Shown here: positions 43,107 through 55,152 of the stretch, in pieces
Position numbering within the stretch: position 1 is the first letter of the stretch
Layout of the letters: each line of letters opens with the position of its first letter
From: Onthophagus taurus
Lineage: Eukaryota; Arthropoda; Insecta; Coleoptera; Scarabaeidae
DNA: 64,000 nucleotides
Reading direction: 5' to 3'
Assembly (NCBI RefSeq): GCF_036711975.1
Contig: NC_091973.1
Location: 310,001 to 374,000 of the forward strand
Notes under the pieces: model-generated
Seen by the model: the letters and a program-made list of their open reading frames with translations, nothing else
Told to the model about the DNA's origin: nothing
Database searches by the model: none
Position numbers and translations under genes: made by a program

Positions 43107-44933
43107 TTAATCCGCTGTGAGATTCATGGGTTGGTCATCATCTCCGCCGCTAATACTAAAATCGGTAGGCAAGCTTTCTGTGAAACTTCGACTTCCTTCT
43201 TTTCTACTTAAATCTAAAGAGAAATCACTTTTTGGAACCTTTCCGAACGATGAGGTTAAATCAGAAAATTCCGATTTTGTTTTAGTCGATGTTGGTAAAT
43301 CAAATGGGCCGAAATCAAATTTGTTCTTTAAATTTAATACGTTAACGTCTGTGGGGAATTCAAGTTTTGGATTTTTAACCTCTGTTGGAATTTTTAGTGG
43401 CGAAGCAATTTTTTCATGTTTACTCTTACCACCCAACATCGTGTTTGTAGACAGGGGTTTCAGTAATTCTTGCATTTTAAACAAGTTCGTTGAAAGAAAC
43501 ATGTTATTAGCAGCTAAAGTAGAATGCGCCATCGGATCTGGCAAACCTAACATGCTTGTTGCGCTTGGAAATTTCCCGGAATTAAACAATACGGATGCGA
43601 TATCTGTAGGTAACATTAAGTTACCTAAACTTGAATTCATTCCCGATAAAATTGATGATTTATTAACCGTGGGTATTGATAAAAGATTATCTTTAAGATC
43701 ACTTGGACAACCTAAAATTTCACGAATAAACGACCAAATCATATTTTCGTTTTCTTCTCGTGGAAATTTCGACACCAAAGCTGTACGTAACTTTTCAATA
43801 TAAGTCGAAGAATTGTTATAACGTTCTGAAAAATCTATAAAATCAACATCTTTTTTATAATATTCAGCAAGTTTTGTTATTTCTTCTTTTACATATGGTG
43901 TTAATAGGGAATCTTGAACTACGCTATACGACATTAACATTGGTCTTCCATATTCGTTTGGTTTACTTTCCGGTGGGGGAATCACCCAATATGCTATTAT
44001 ATTTGATAATATTTCTAATGGGGCGTTATCATAATTGTACGGTGCTAAAAAATAAATTAATAAATTGAATGTAATATACAGTGTTTGATTTTAGTTGTCA
44101 TAACAGATATCTCAACTACTGTTAGAGATATGACAAAATATTATAGAAGGAAAGTTGCTCTACACTTAATATTGTGTTATCTGGCATATTAGAAAAAAGC
44201 AAGTGAGCATCAAATGTGTCAATCTAATCTCCAATAATAATCAAGATATGTGTTTTGTGACAGCTAAAATCAAACACACTGTATATTATTTTATAGATTG
44301 ATGTCTCACATAAAATAAACCCAATACAAGGTGTATAACTGTTATCAGAAATTCCTTTCATTTTAATTTGATAATCTAATTGTGCGTCAATATCTCGTAA
44401 TGTTGGTGCGCATGGTAAAAATGGATGGGAATGATACCATCCGACTAATACTAATTTTTCGGCTTCTATTGCTTTTGCTATATCACTTTCTACTTTGCTA
44501 GAGTTTTCCCTATCGGATTTTCCATTTCGACATGGAAAAGTATGCGTTATTTGTAAATCTAAAAAATAAAATGGTAATAATTGTTTATTAATTAATTAAA
44601 TCTTTATTACTGTGCGTATTAACATCCCAATGCCCAGCTAAATATCCATAAACCTCCGATTTCGATAAATGGGAATGGAAATCCATTAACAGGGCGGCAT
44701 TTGTAGATAATGTGACTAAAAACGGTTGGATTTTTCCTAAATTAGAAAACGGAACGCATTCTATCAAAGTATTTGAATCGCTAAAAAGAAGATTTAAGCT
44801 TTTTAATTTTCATTTAATACTTTAGTGAGGTATTTAATTGTTTAATCGTCAGTACTTACTGTGTAAAAGTTCTATTTGCTATGGAATTGTGTTTAACAAT
44901 CGTTCTTTGTACTGGCAGTTGAGTAATATCCAT
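43107..44933 (-). CDS. MPND: MPND-like MPN/JAMM domain protein
   Basis: Four exons on the minus strand: 44860-44933, 44611-44780, 44310-44558 and 43107-44044, giving 476 residues. The MPN domain spans about residues 40-250. The metalloprotease glutamate is Glu67 (SEVYGYLAG) and the zinc site reads HSHPFLPCAPTLRDID with His124, His126 and Asp137. The serine normally at position 134 of this motif is threonine. The domain continues with CIGFIL and IPPPESKPNEYGRPM, as in MPND. Human MPND is a poorly understood member of this family linked to chromatin, and MYSM1 is a relative. The C-terminal ~220 residues are low-complexity, with repeated Leu-Pro-Thr, Phe and Ser/Lys motifs, ending DDDQPMNLTAD; this tail is not part of the family core. 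A MITE sits in intron 3. Confidence 0.87.
44077..44284. mobile_element. MITE copy C, full length, in MPND intron 3
   Basis: Begins TACAGTGTTTGATTTTAG and ends with the reverse complement CAAACACACTGTA. The inner arms pair GATATCTCAACTACTGTTAG with a diverged partner. At about 208 bases it is the most complete of the three copies and is bordered by TA. Confidence 0.7.
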
Positions 44934-45941
44934 GATTTCTTAAATTTTTAAACAATATTTGTAAATAAAACAAATATTTTTACACATAACCTCAAAAGAT
45001 GAAACGTCAGTAAAATTGCTAATTTCATTCCGTTTGATTTATCGATGCGATTTATTATTTATTTATTACGAACGTTATTGAGCTTTTCTTTATTATTTTT
45101 AATATAATAATGTGTTAATACAACAAACATTTTTATAAATCAAATTATTTATTAATTGCTAATTTCACTTCTCTGCAATTTTGACATATTTAAATTTTTA
45201 ATTTATGCTTTGTTCATACAAACATACGGGTTTAGCTAAACTCAAATGTTTCTACATCTGGTATTAGATTTTAGGCCCTAATTAGTTAGAGTTTGTAATA
45301 AAACAAGAAAAAAATCCATTACTATTAAATTTTAATTGAAAAGTTTCCAAAAAAAATACACTTCGTAGACGTAATGCTGAAAACTATCTAATAAAACAGA
45401 AAAAAAAACAAATATTTATTATAATAATAATATTAAACGGGAATGAAATGGACATCAATTGGCACCAGGGCCAAAATGTACTTTTTTATTATACATTTCG
45501 ATTGTTAAAAAACGTGAAAACGAACGTAAACTCTTTGTATAATCCTACAAAGTGCGCAAAAAAAACAAAAAGAATTTATTCACTATTTGTAAGGTATACA
45601 TATACACAATTGATATTTTTATATCTATATATGAATCTAAAACTTGAATTGTAAGTAATTGTAATAACATACCAATTGCGTATATCCTATATATGTACTA
45701 TATTATATGCATGTATGTTATATTTATTTTTAAACATATATATTTGTTTTAAAAAAAGAAAAGGAAATTAACGAGAAAAGAAACGAATGATCCATATGTT
45801 AGCAAATAAAAAATAAATTTGAGCGATGATAAAATAAGGGCAATACAATACTATCACAAATATGCAAAAATGAAATTGCCTTTCGACCCATCAAAACAAA
45901 CAAAAAGAAAAAACAATTAACATTTTTATAAATAATCGCGT
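44934..45941. other. Intergenic DNA: MPND promoter and OTUD5 3' flank
   Basis: AT-rich DNA. The MPND promoter lies near 44,934-45,060 and the 3' UTR of OTUD5 lies below 45,942 on the minus strand. A small open frame at 45,448-45,654 has no recognisable content. Confidence 0.5.
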
Positions 45942-48900
45942 TTAACTCGACGTTGACGGTCCTGGGGATCCAATTCGACGTTTGGAATTGCGCTTCAATT
46001 CATCTAAATAAGTGTTCCGAGATTCGGCTAAAACCTGAGCCATTATTCCATCATCCCAATCTTCGTCACCTAAGAAAACAAGAAAATCAAATTCATCAAA
46101 TCAAATTGTTTCATCAAAAATGAAGTTTCTTACTAATTTCCGCGTTAGAAGCCTTATTAGTTTCATTAAACTCCTGATATGAAACACTTGTTGATGGTTG
46201 TAATTCAGGAGTTGGATCGAATTCATTGTTCCCACAATGATTTAAATTTCTGGGACTCATTCTATGACTCTTGGGAGAGCTAGCTTTTGGTGAAGAGTTT
46301 CCTTTCGGGGACGAACCACCTTTTGGTGACATAGAACCCCTACGATTTGCCCTCGGGCTCGAACAAACCGCGGAAGTAACCGTTGAACTGCTACCGGCAC
46401 AAGCAGAACTTTGTGGTTTCAATCTACGTTCAGCGTCTCGAAAATATTGAATGTACGATTCTCGAGCAACTTCTTCTTCAAGTGCTTCATTAGTCGCTTC
46501 CCAATCGGTGGCTTTAATTTTATCTTCGAGCATAGTTTGTTCGATCAAAAGTTCTTCGCTAGCACGAACAGCATCCACCATTCTTCTACGGTTCAAATCG
46601 ATCGGATGATAAGCTGGCAAACCAAGTCCTACACCTACTGATGGATTATTCGGGTTACTAATCGAATTATAGTGGCACATTCTATGATAAGAAAGCCGAA
46701 TTGGTTCATCAGTGTTAATACGCGATCCGTTAAAAATATTAATAGGCTCTATTTGATAACAATAGACTTCGATAGTTCTATTGTACATTTCACTTAACGC
46801 TTGAATTTCGAGATGATTACCATGTACGTTCCACTTTCGTTTACGTGCAACGTATTTGTCAAAATCTTCTGTTACATATGGTGCGAAGAAATCTTTGTTT
46901 TTTACCTGGATTAAAATTTTTTTTGGTTTTTGAAATAGTTATTGATATTGACTTACAATATAATCCATGCAAGCACTTCGAACCATGTAATGCAATTCTT
47001 GGTCACCATATATTTGGTCAGCTATTGCGCGAAATAGACACGCTCCATCTTCGTGCATTTGCTTAATTTCATAGCCTAAGTCGGATAGACATCTTGCGAA
47101 AAGAGCATCTCTCTAAAAACGTTTTAATTGAAAAAAATAAATTTATTAATTTATTTAACTTACAGCCGACCATTCTTCATCGGTTAAATGTCGATCTTTC
47201 AAATTGCCTAATGTAGGTCCATACTCATCTTCACTATTAAATCCGGTACCCTCTTCAGATTCGATGTTAAGAGCAAGTTGTTCGCGTTCGCATTCGGAAG
47301 CGACGACTTCCGAAATTTCAGATGATGGAGGTGTCGCTGCGGTTTCAAGCGTCTCTTCCGGGGTTTCCAATCGCTTACCTTTGCGTTCTCGGTTATCGCG
47401 TTGCTTCCTGCGTACTTTAAAGCGTTTGCGCAGACAATGTTCGCTTGGTTCCGGAGTGGTACTTTTTCTTATAAGAAAAGAAAAGATTACGTTAAACTTA
47501 TTTAGTATTTCAACTTACGGTATCAAATTAAAAACATATTCAAATGGGAAACAAACAAATGATAATATATATTTAAGGATATTAGAGGCTAATATACACA
47601 TCTTTAATAAACACATATATCAATAAAAAATAATGTGATGTAGGAGAAATGTTAATCAATACTAATTTAAAAACGATTTGAAAGAAAAGTATTATTCACG
47701 AATATCATAATCAGTTGATGAAGGAGTTGGAAAAGTATTTAGAAAATTTTATTTATAATTTTGATAAAAGTAAATCGATTTTTTTTGGGCTTCTCCGAAA
47801 TTATTTGTTTTATAGTGATGTTATTAGTTAAAAAAACGACCAAAAACGATTTTGTCTATCTCACTTGTAACCTTATCAATTATTTTGGTTGATTTCATTA
47901 TTGTAATTAGTTGTCGTTAAAGATGCACGGCTAAACCTGAATGTTCAAAATGAATTCGATACAAAAATATTACATATTTTCGCGAATTCTAAAAACGATA
48001 CAGCCAGAGAAGTCTTTCTCTACGAGTTTGGAGAGTTATTTGTACAACTCTTGAAATAACTGTATTATTTCTATCAAGATTATGTAGCAGAATTTTGTAA
48101 CTTATGGTATCCCTCATTTTTTAAGATGACATTATTAAACTTATTTAATATAATTTTACCTGTTTGGCCTGGAACTTTTTTCATGCCTTCTTTATAAGCG
48201 TTTATCACCTCAATTGCATCTATCAGGGTGCCTGAGATCTTACTAATTTCGTGGTACTTTTGCATAAAAAATTGTAATTAGCTTGAATGTATGCTAGTTG
48301 TTCTACTATTTCTTGTTTAAATAAATCTTTACTTCTTTTATTGATTCAGCACAATCAGAAAATTCCTCTACGATAATTTTCATATTATCGTAATAAACAG
48401 CATAAATAAGATTTTTATAAATTTATATGGTGCCACATTATTTACAAAACATGCACTTTTTCACAAGGGATTCATGTTTTTATAACAAACTAGAAACCAG
48501 CCCGGGGAAACACAAGCAAACTTGTATTCTTATTTCAAATCACGCGTTTACTATATTTATATTATTAAACGAAATGAAAAGTCTGGTGAAACTTTAAAAC
48601 ATGCGAAATTGTACAATAAAAGCCGAAAATATGCAAAAATCCAAAAAATGATAAAAATATGCAATTTTTTATTGTGTTATTTGCTTTATCTTCGTGTAAT
48701 TCGTCCAGAAATCAATTTTTGAAAATATTTCTGAAAATAAAAAGATGCATTTTGTATAAAATCCGAGCCCTAGTTGTAATTTTTTTTATTTTCATTCTTT
48801 TTACCAATATAAAAAACTTGTATGATAAAAGTTTTAGATTCTAAATATACATATTGATAAGTAAGTTGTGCCTAAAACATTTCAGGTTGATAATTCTAAT

Positions 48901-49647
48901 AGAATTTGAAACATTTAATCATATCTTTTGGAATTTTTTCAATTTTTTTCTTGTTACACATATTTAAGCTTTTTTTATATCAAAGGAAACAAGATAGTCG
49001 ATGAAGTTATGAAGTAGAAGAACAGCTTTTATTGCCTTAGTTATTAATGATAAAATTTGAGTTCGTATGAATTTTCTTTATATGATATTTATCATTTATC
49101 ATTATTTGATGTGTATTTAGTAAATAATAAGTAAGTGTTGTCTTACTAGTAATAAGTTTTACTGGGTTTGATATGATTTTGTTTCATTTTTAATTTCTTA
49201 CTTGACCATTAACAACAAATATATACTACATATATTATAGTTAAAGACCCCACCCATCAAATACCAAAATTACATTCAAAAAATTTAAACAACATTAAAT
49301 ATTTAGATCATCACAAATAGTATCACATCATTAATGCTACATATTAAGACTGGAAATAATAAAATGCATGTTATTATGATACTCACACATATATATGTAT
49401 ATATATACACCATAGATATATCTTACCTTCGGAACGGTCTTCTGTTAGAAGCGGTATCATTAAGACTGCTGGTATGAGATATATTATGATCCCGTCGTGT
49501 TGGGTTGCCCTATCGTAACAATAAGAGATTCGTAACACTTTAAAGGAGACATCTTTAATTGAGACTTAATACACTTACGTTTTGGGTGCTGGTATCTTTG
49601 TTTTCTTCGGCGGACGTGGACGCCCTTTTCGCCGGTAGAATCGTCAT
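45942..49647 (-). CDS. OTUD5: OTUD5-type ovarian-tumour-domain deubiquitinase
   Basis: Six exons in phase on the minus strand: 49579-49647, 49427-49509, 47164-47467, 46957-47112, 46134-46905 and 45942-46069, giving 503 residues. The N-terminal ~150 residues are disordered, with a basic [19 protein letters not shown] patch and FNSEDEYGP. The OTU domain runs from about residue 155 to 290: [17 protein letters not shown] with the catalytic Cys177, then [32 protein letters not shown] and [11 protein letters not shown] with the likely catalytic His. After the helical [18 protein letters not shown] segment comes a Ser/Pro/Lys-rich stretch with repeated SPK motifs. The end is [23 protein letters not shown], a ubiquitin-interacting-like helix kept in OTUD5. 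The enzyme cleaves ubiquitin chains in the cytoplasm and nucleus. Confidence 0.92.
48080..48400 (-). mobile_element. Remnant of a hAT-like transposase in OTUD5 intron 2
   Basis: The minus strand carries pieces resembling one region of a widespread insect hAT-related transposase. In order they are [26 protein letters not shown] and a block with [18 protein letters not shown] and [15 protein letters not shown]. The pieces are in different frames and neither catalytic end is visible, so this is a fragment. Confidence 0.5.
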
Positions 49648-50483
49648 TGTGCACGTGCAGTTTCGCTACGAACCGTTTTTCCGATTGTATCGTTTCCTGG
49701 ACGTGAAAACTTCGGAAATAATCATCAAAATATTTTGATAAGACGAACAGCTGTCACTATTATTTCATTGCCAACTTGAAACAGAAAAAATCCCCCAAAA
49801 TTACAATAATGCGGTTGTGGCGACATCTAGGAACGTTCACAGTAATCTTAAAATAATTAATTGAGTTGATAGGTAGCGCTTTCATTTCAAAACAAATTTT
49901 TAAATAAGAAAATTTTATTTAATAAAGTTTATTTAAATTACAATAAATTCATTTCTTTGGGATTCCGTTTATTTCGATATAGCGAATTCTTTTTCTTGAT
50001 TATAAACCTATAACATAATTCTTTTTATTTAAAAGGATTTTATATTTATAGGGAAAAGAAACACATAAATGCTTGTAAAATCTAACTGAATAAATATTTT
50101 AGTCGACAACATAAAACATATACATACGTAAATTGGACACACAAATCACACAAATACTGTAATAATAACATACACAATATAGAAAGTCAAGGTTACGATA
50201 CACGGCAGCCAATCTTTGATTCCGCAGACGTGTACACACCTATAAAAAGGTTTTTGCTTCGGTGATATTAAAAAAAAAATAGGAGAGAATTTAGAAAGGG
50301 ATTATAAAACTTGTAAATTATTTATGATAAAGCGACATGCGTGTCCGTCTCGTTGTATATGTCGATCACAGAAGCTACTCAGGACTTAACATAAATATTC
50401 GAAATGTGAGGGGATAAATATCTGCAACAAAAGAGAATAAAATAAATCGTTGTGATGACAAAAGTTTAATAAATAAGCTTACC
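49648..50483. other. Intergenic DNA: OTUD5 promoter and trehalase 3' UTR
   Basis: The OTUD5 leader lies just above 49,647. The lower-strand trehalase transcript continues below 50,484. A donor (GTAAGC) directly after the stop codon, and an acceptor-like TTTTGTTGCAG near 50,425, indicate an intron in the trehalase 3' UTR. Confidence 0.5.
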
Positions 50484-53003
50484 TCACCCTGAAAATCTAA
50501 AGACGAAAAAAGATCCTATTACACATAAAGCTGCAGTAACTGATCGTATAAAAATACCATCATTACTACTATTACTATCATTATTATTATTAGGATCATC
50601 TACACTCCGAACAAATCGCTTTTTATGTTTTATTACATCAAATTCCGTTGAGAGTTCTGACCCATAAGTATCCAATAGAGATATAATAACTCCATTAGTC
50701 CATCCAAATCCAGTTTGGACCTCGTATTCACCTCCACTTCCATATGAGCCATAAAGAACATTATATTTCTCATATATACTGTTTGTTGCGATATAATTAT
50801 TGTAAGTAGTTAGAATCCATTTATTACTAATATTCAAAGCAAGCTCTTTTGCAACTGGATCATCGGATTGTTGTAATCCAAAAATCATCATATGTTGAAG
50901 TGGTGGCCAAACGTTGGGGAAGTCCCATTGTTCCCCGGTGTCTTCTAAAGTAGTTGGAACTCCGAAGGGGTATTTGAGCAAATCCAAATTTGTCAAGTAT
51001 GATATTACCTTGTTAATGTAATATCCTTGATTTGTTTGGGGATAACTCATTGTGTATAAAGGAACAAGGTTACTAGCGTAGTAAACGTGTCTTTTAGACA
51101 AGGTGTTGATGTCGAAATCAAACCACACCCCGCTCCTATCATCCCAAAGAACTGCGTTGATTGCTTCAAGTAGATTTTGAGCTTTCATATCATAATAATC
51201 AGCTTTTTTGCTGTTTAACATTTTATGAAAATCTCTCAAAATAACCGCGTTCCAATGAAGGAAAGAATTTAGATCAACAGGAATAATCGGCGTTGTTTCT
51301 GTGTAAGTAAGGTTATTGCGATCACCCATTGGAGAATAAAACCATCTACTAGAAAAATCCCAGCCGGATTCTGCAGCAGCTTTAATTTCAGTATAAAACG
51401 CTTCTTTTCCCGCAGTTGTTGCGAAATATTCCGCTGCTTTGACGTCTTCGTAATACGATTCCGGACGTGGTCCACGAGATTTATCTCCATACGCAGCCAT
51501 GGTATAATCTACATTATTAAATGTAAAATTTCTCATGTGAAATTTCATCCAATATTCAAATTCTTTATCGAGAGTCTCTAAGTTATCTTTAATAAAATCG
51601 ATATCACAAGTTGCATCAAAATATTTTTTTACCATAGGAACGAATAAAGGCGGTTGTGATCTTTCAACGTAATACAATCTTCCACCATTGGGAATATGTC
51701 CAAATTTATTAACCAAATAAACGAAGTTTTCAAGCATACCTCTCGCGGTATCAAACATACCACTTATAAGAAGCCCATCGATAATCCAATACGAATCCCA
51801 ATAATAATACTCGCGAAATCTCCCACCAGGAACAATAAACGGTTTTGGCACCCATATTAAAGAATACCGATCAGGAGATTCTCTAACAGCATCCTTAATT
51901 TGACGACCCAATTTGGTCCAAATCACATTTACATCCGAACCATATTGTCTGAGATCTTTATCATTAATTTTATTCAAATACGAAGGATTCTCAACCCAAT
52001 CTTTCGGCGCCCACTTATCAAATTCGTTATTTTCTGGCTCAAAATTTTTATGCACGAACTCTTTTATGTCTTGTCTTAGAGGATTATCATCAGCACCCTG
52101 CATCATTTCACCGAAATCTTTCACTATTTCCGATGGGGATGCTTTTAGGTGCATATCGACGAATGTTTTGGAATCATTGAATAATCTCGCCATTTGTACA
52201 ACGTGAAGAATTGGACCATTGCAAAAAACATCTTCAATTCTGAAACGAACATTTTTAAGGTGATTTAATTTTTATGAAGTTTGAAAACAATCATGACGTC
52301 GAAATTTGTAGGAGTAAGAAAATAAATTACAAAAATTGTTTTAAAATGCTATTCATTACATTGTGAAATATCAATTTGTTTTTGAGATACGATGTTTTAA
52401 AGTTCTTTTAATACCAACCTAACTTCAATCAATTAATTTAAAAAGTTATAACATCGTGATTTATATTAATAAAGTAATTATATTTGGGGTGTTGAAACTA
52501 AATTAAATTTGCAGCAAAATGTTTTTTATTTAATCGTGATGTTTCATCTACTTTTTGAGATATGATTTTTTTAATTTATATTTTTTTAACAGAAATGAGT
52601 GGTATTAATACCGCAATGTTTTCTGAAACTGATATAAGTTAAGACATAGACTTGATAAATAAGATATCTAATACTCAGAATTTTTTTGCAATTCGATTTA
52701 TTTCAAGAATTTCTCGAACGATTATGACGAAAATGTGTGATTTCCAGAGTATTTACAGCGAAAAAACATAATTAAATAAAAAATTAACAATGAACTTTGA
52801 TAAAGTTGATGTATAAAAAAGATACTCAAATAATCGTCAGCCAAATTTGTAATTCATAAACAAAATGTTAAACTATAAGAAAATTTTTTTTAAATTAAAT
52901 TTAAATCTTACCCATATTCTAGATGAGAAGAAATTGGTTTGAATTGAAATACCAATAGGATTAATACTGGTATGAATAAATAAAGTCGCTTCGGTAAGCC
53001 CAT
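50484..53003 (-). CDS. Treh: Trehalase, membrane-anchored type (GH37)
   Basis: Two coding exons, 52912-53003 and 50484-52239, join in phase to give 615 residues. The first exon is essentially the signal peptide (MGLPKRLYLFIPVLILLVF). The mature enzyme has CNGPILHVVQ, then DSKTFVDM, trehalase signature 1 PGGRFREYYYWDSYW (about 168-182) and SRGPRPESYYED. Signature 2 QWDFPNVWPPLQ, the glycine-rich YGSGGEYEVQTGFGW and a hydrophobic C-terminal segment (about 594-612, AALCVIGSFFVF) follow. It splits trehalose, the main insect blood sugar, into two glucose. The C-terminal membrane segment marks the Treh-2 type, acting at the cell surface. Two overlapping donors at the stop codon (GTGAGG and GTAAGC) could give different C-termini. 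The introns are short except the 672-base first one. Confidence 0.95.
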
Positions 53004-55152
53004 TTTCACTTTTAATAGCAAGTACAAAAAAAATAATGTGCGCTTGTGAACTCGTCGGCGTATTCGATGTGAATGCCAAGTAAACTTGGAATTGATTGTA
53101 GGAACAGCTGTGGTAGACAGGTAATTTAAAGAAACCGGCTACGTACGTGACATGCCCGTGTCGCGCCTACAAAATTGAACCAATCGCAAAAGCGGCATGG
53201 ACCAAGTATCGTTGAACTTGCCTCCCCAGCCGTTCACCGTCCTCGTTTTTTAATTCTACTGTTCCACTTCAACCTTTACTTTGTAGTATCCGAACAAAAC
53301 GATCATGCGCATTTTTGTGAAATTGTGGGATTTACAGAGATTTCAAAAGATCGAACATCAACATCGCTTGGAGTATTATTTTTACCGAACTATCTTTTTT
53401 TTTGGGAATTTTAACAAAACAAAAAATATATAATTTCTTTTAATTAAAACATTATCACGGAATATATATTATTAACGATCTGTAATAACAAAGAATGTTG
53501 CGTCAGGTTAGAAAAAATCGCGAAATTTAATTTTGGGAAGGTCGACAAATTATAAGAAGGCGAAATAGAACAAAACTTGTTTGAAGGTCAATAATTTCAC
53601 TTTCGAAAACTGTTTAGAAGCACTGGCTAACTTTAAATACCAAAATAGTTAATAACTCCGATTAGACTAGCTTTATTAACGCTTTAAATATTTTGCGAAT
53701 TTCTCGGTTGGATTCATTTACCTGGAATTGAGCGTTTCAGATCGTTTTCGAATACTAAAATAGTTAACAATAGCGATAAGATTAGATTAATTTAAATCGC
53801 TATAAATACCACGGACATGTGTTACAAATTCCAACGTGTCTACATTTAAATAACAACTGATCTTTGGCGTCGAGAGAAAATTTTATTTTTCTAATTACGC
53901 CATTGATAATTTAGTTATTATATATAGTAACGGTTGTTTTGATAATGATTCTTCGAAACCACGTCATTTCCACATGTAAATATTAAAATAATATCGTATT
54001 GCACAACTTTTCCACCAAATTCCTTTCGCGGTAAGCCTGAATTTACTTAGAAGTCTATCAGGAATTGTGATTACGTGACATCGAGAATGTACTTTTCTTA
54101 CTTGATTAATCAACTCACCGTATTCGCCGTTTAAACACATTCCCTATCGCATTGCGTGACATTATAAACTATGTTTACATTACAATCTCTATCAATCTAC
54201 GTAAAACTACTTGCACAAAAATTATTACGACCCAATATAATTTATATTTTTGATATATTTATTTCATAAGTATTTGTTTTTCGATTTATTTAATTTTTTA
54301 ATAAGAATAAAATTACGCAATATATAGGCAATACTTTATGGTGGACTCAAACAATATATTTCTACTTAATCGAGCTTTCGAATCCAGTAGGTGTTTGTAA
54401 AAGTAATTAAAATAATTGTGTACTTCTGCTTTTGATTTAAAGAGATCGCACTGTGTTCGATTTTATTATTTCAAAAATAATGTAGCTACTAATATAAAGA
54501 ATAAATAAAAATTGAGATATTAAAAAATAATATACAGGAATTCCTATATTGGAGCTTCAAATAACAAGAAATTAGAAAATTGATAAATTTAAAAAATGGT
54601 TCTAAAAAAAGTTGTTCCTTTTTTAATTCTTAACAAGTTTTATTTGAAAAATATTTTGATACAAACAATAATTAGGAAGATAATCTTGAATTCCATTACT
54701 ATACTGTTAACATGGAAATTAATAAATTGATAATTCACTACACCAGGAGGATAAAGATGTCTACAACATAGAAGCCTCTTGGAAACTTAAAATTATTAAG
54801 AACCCAGTCGAATGCACCAACCTTATTTTGTTAAAACGTCAAAAAAAAGTTATATTAAATTATAATTAGTTAGGTATAAATTGGATAAAAATAGCATGTA
54901 AAATAGTTTTTATTAATAAAAAAATATACATAAAAATATGTACAAAAAAAAGTAACTTATTTTTATTTCCTAATTTAAACACAAATAAAAAATACTCATC
55001 AATCTTAAAAGCTGCGTAAAATACAACCACTGTTTTGACGAACACATTTTGATGATAAAGGTAATAAATAGAAAATAAAAAAATGATAACTGGTTTTTTT
55101 TAATAAGTTTTTGAATCATTTTATGGAATGTAATTAGTAATGAGATCGTTGT
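53004..55152. other. Intergenic DNA between trehalase and Gliotactin
   Basis: The part just above 53,004 holds the trehalase leader and promoter, with a GC-richer stretch at 53,090-53,300. The rest is AT-rich and includes the Gliotactin 3' UTR below 55,153. No coding exon is supported. Confidence 0.5.
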
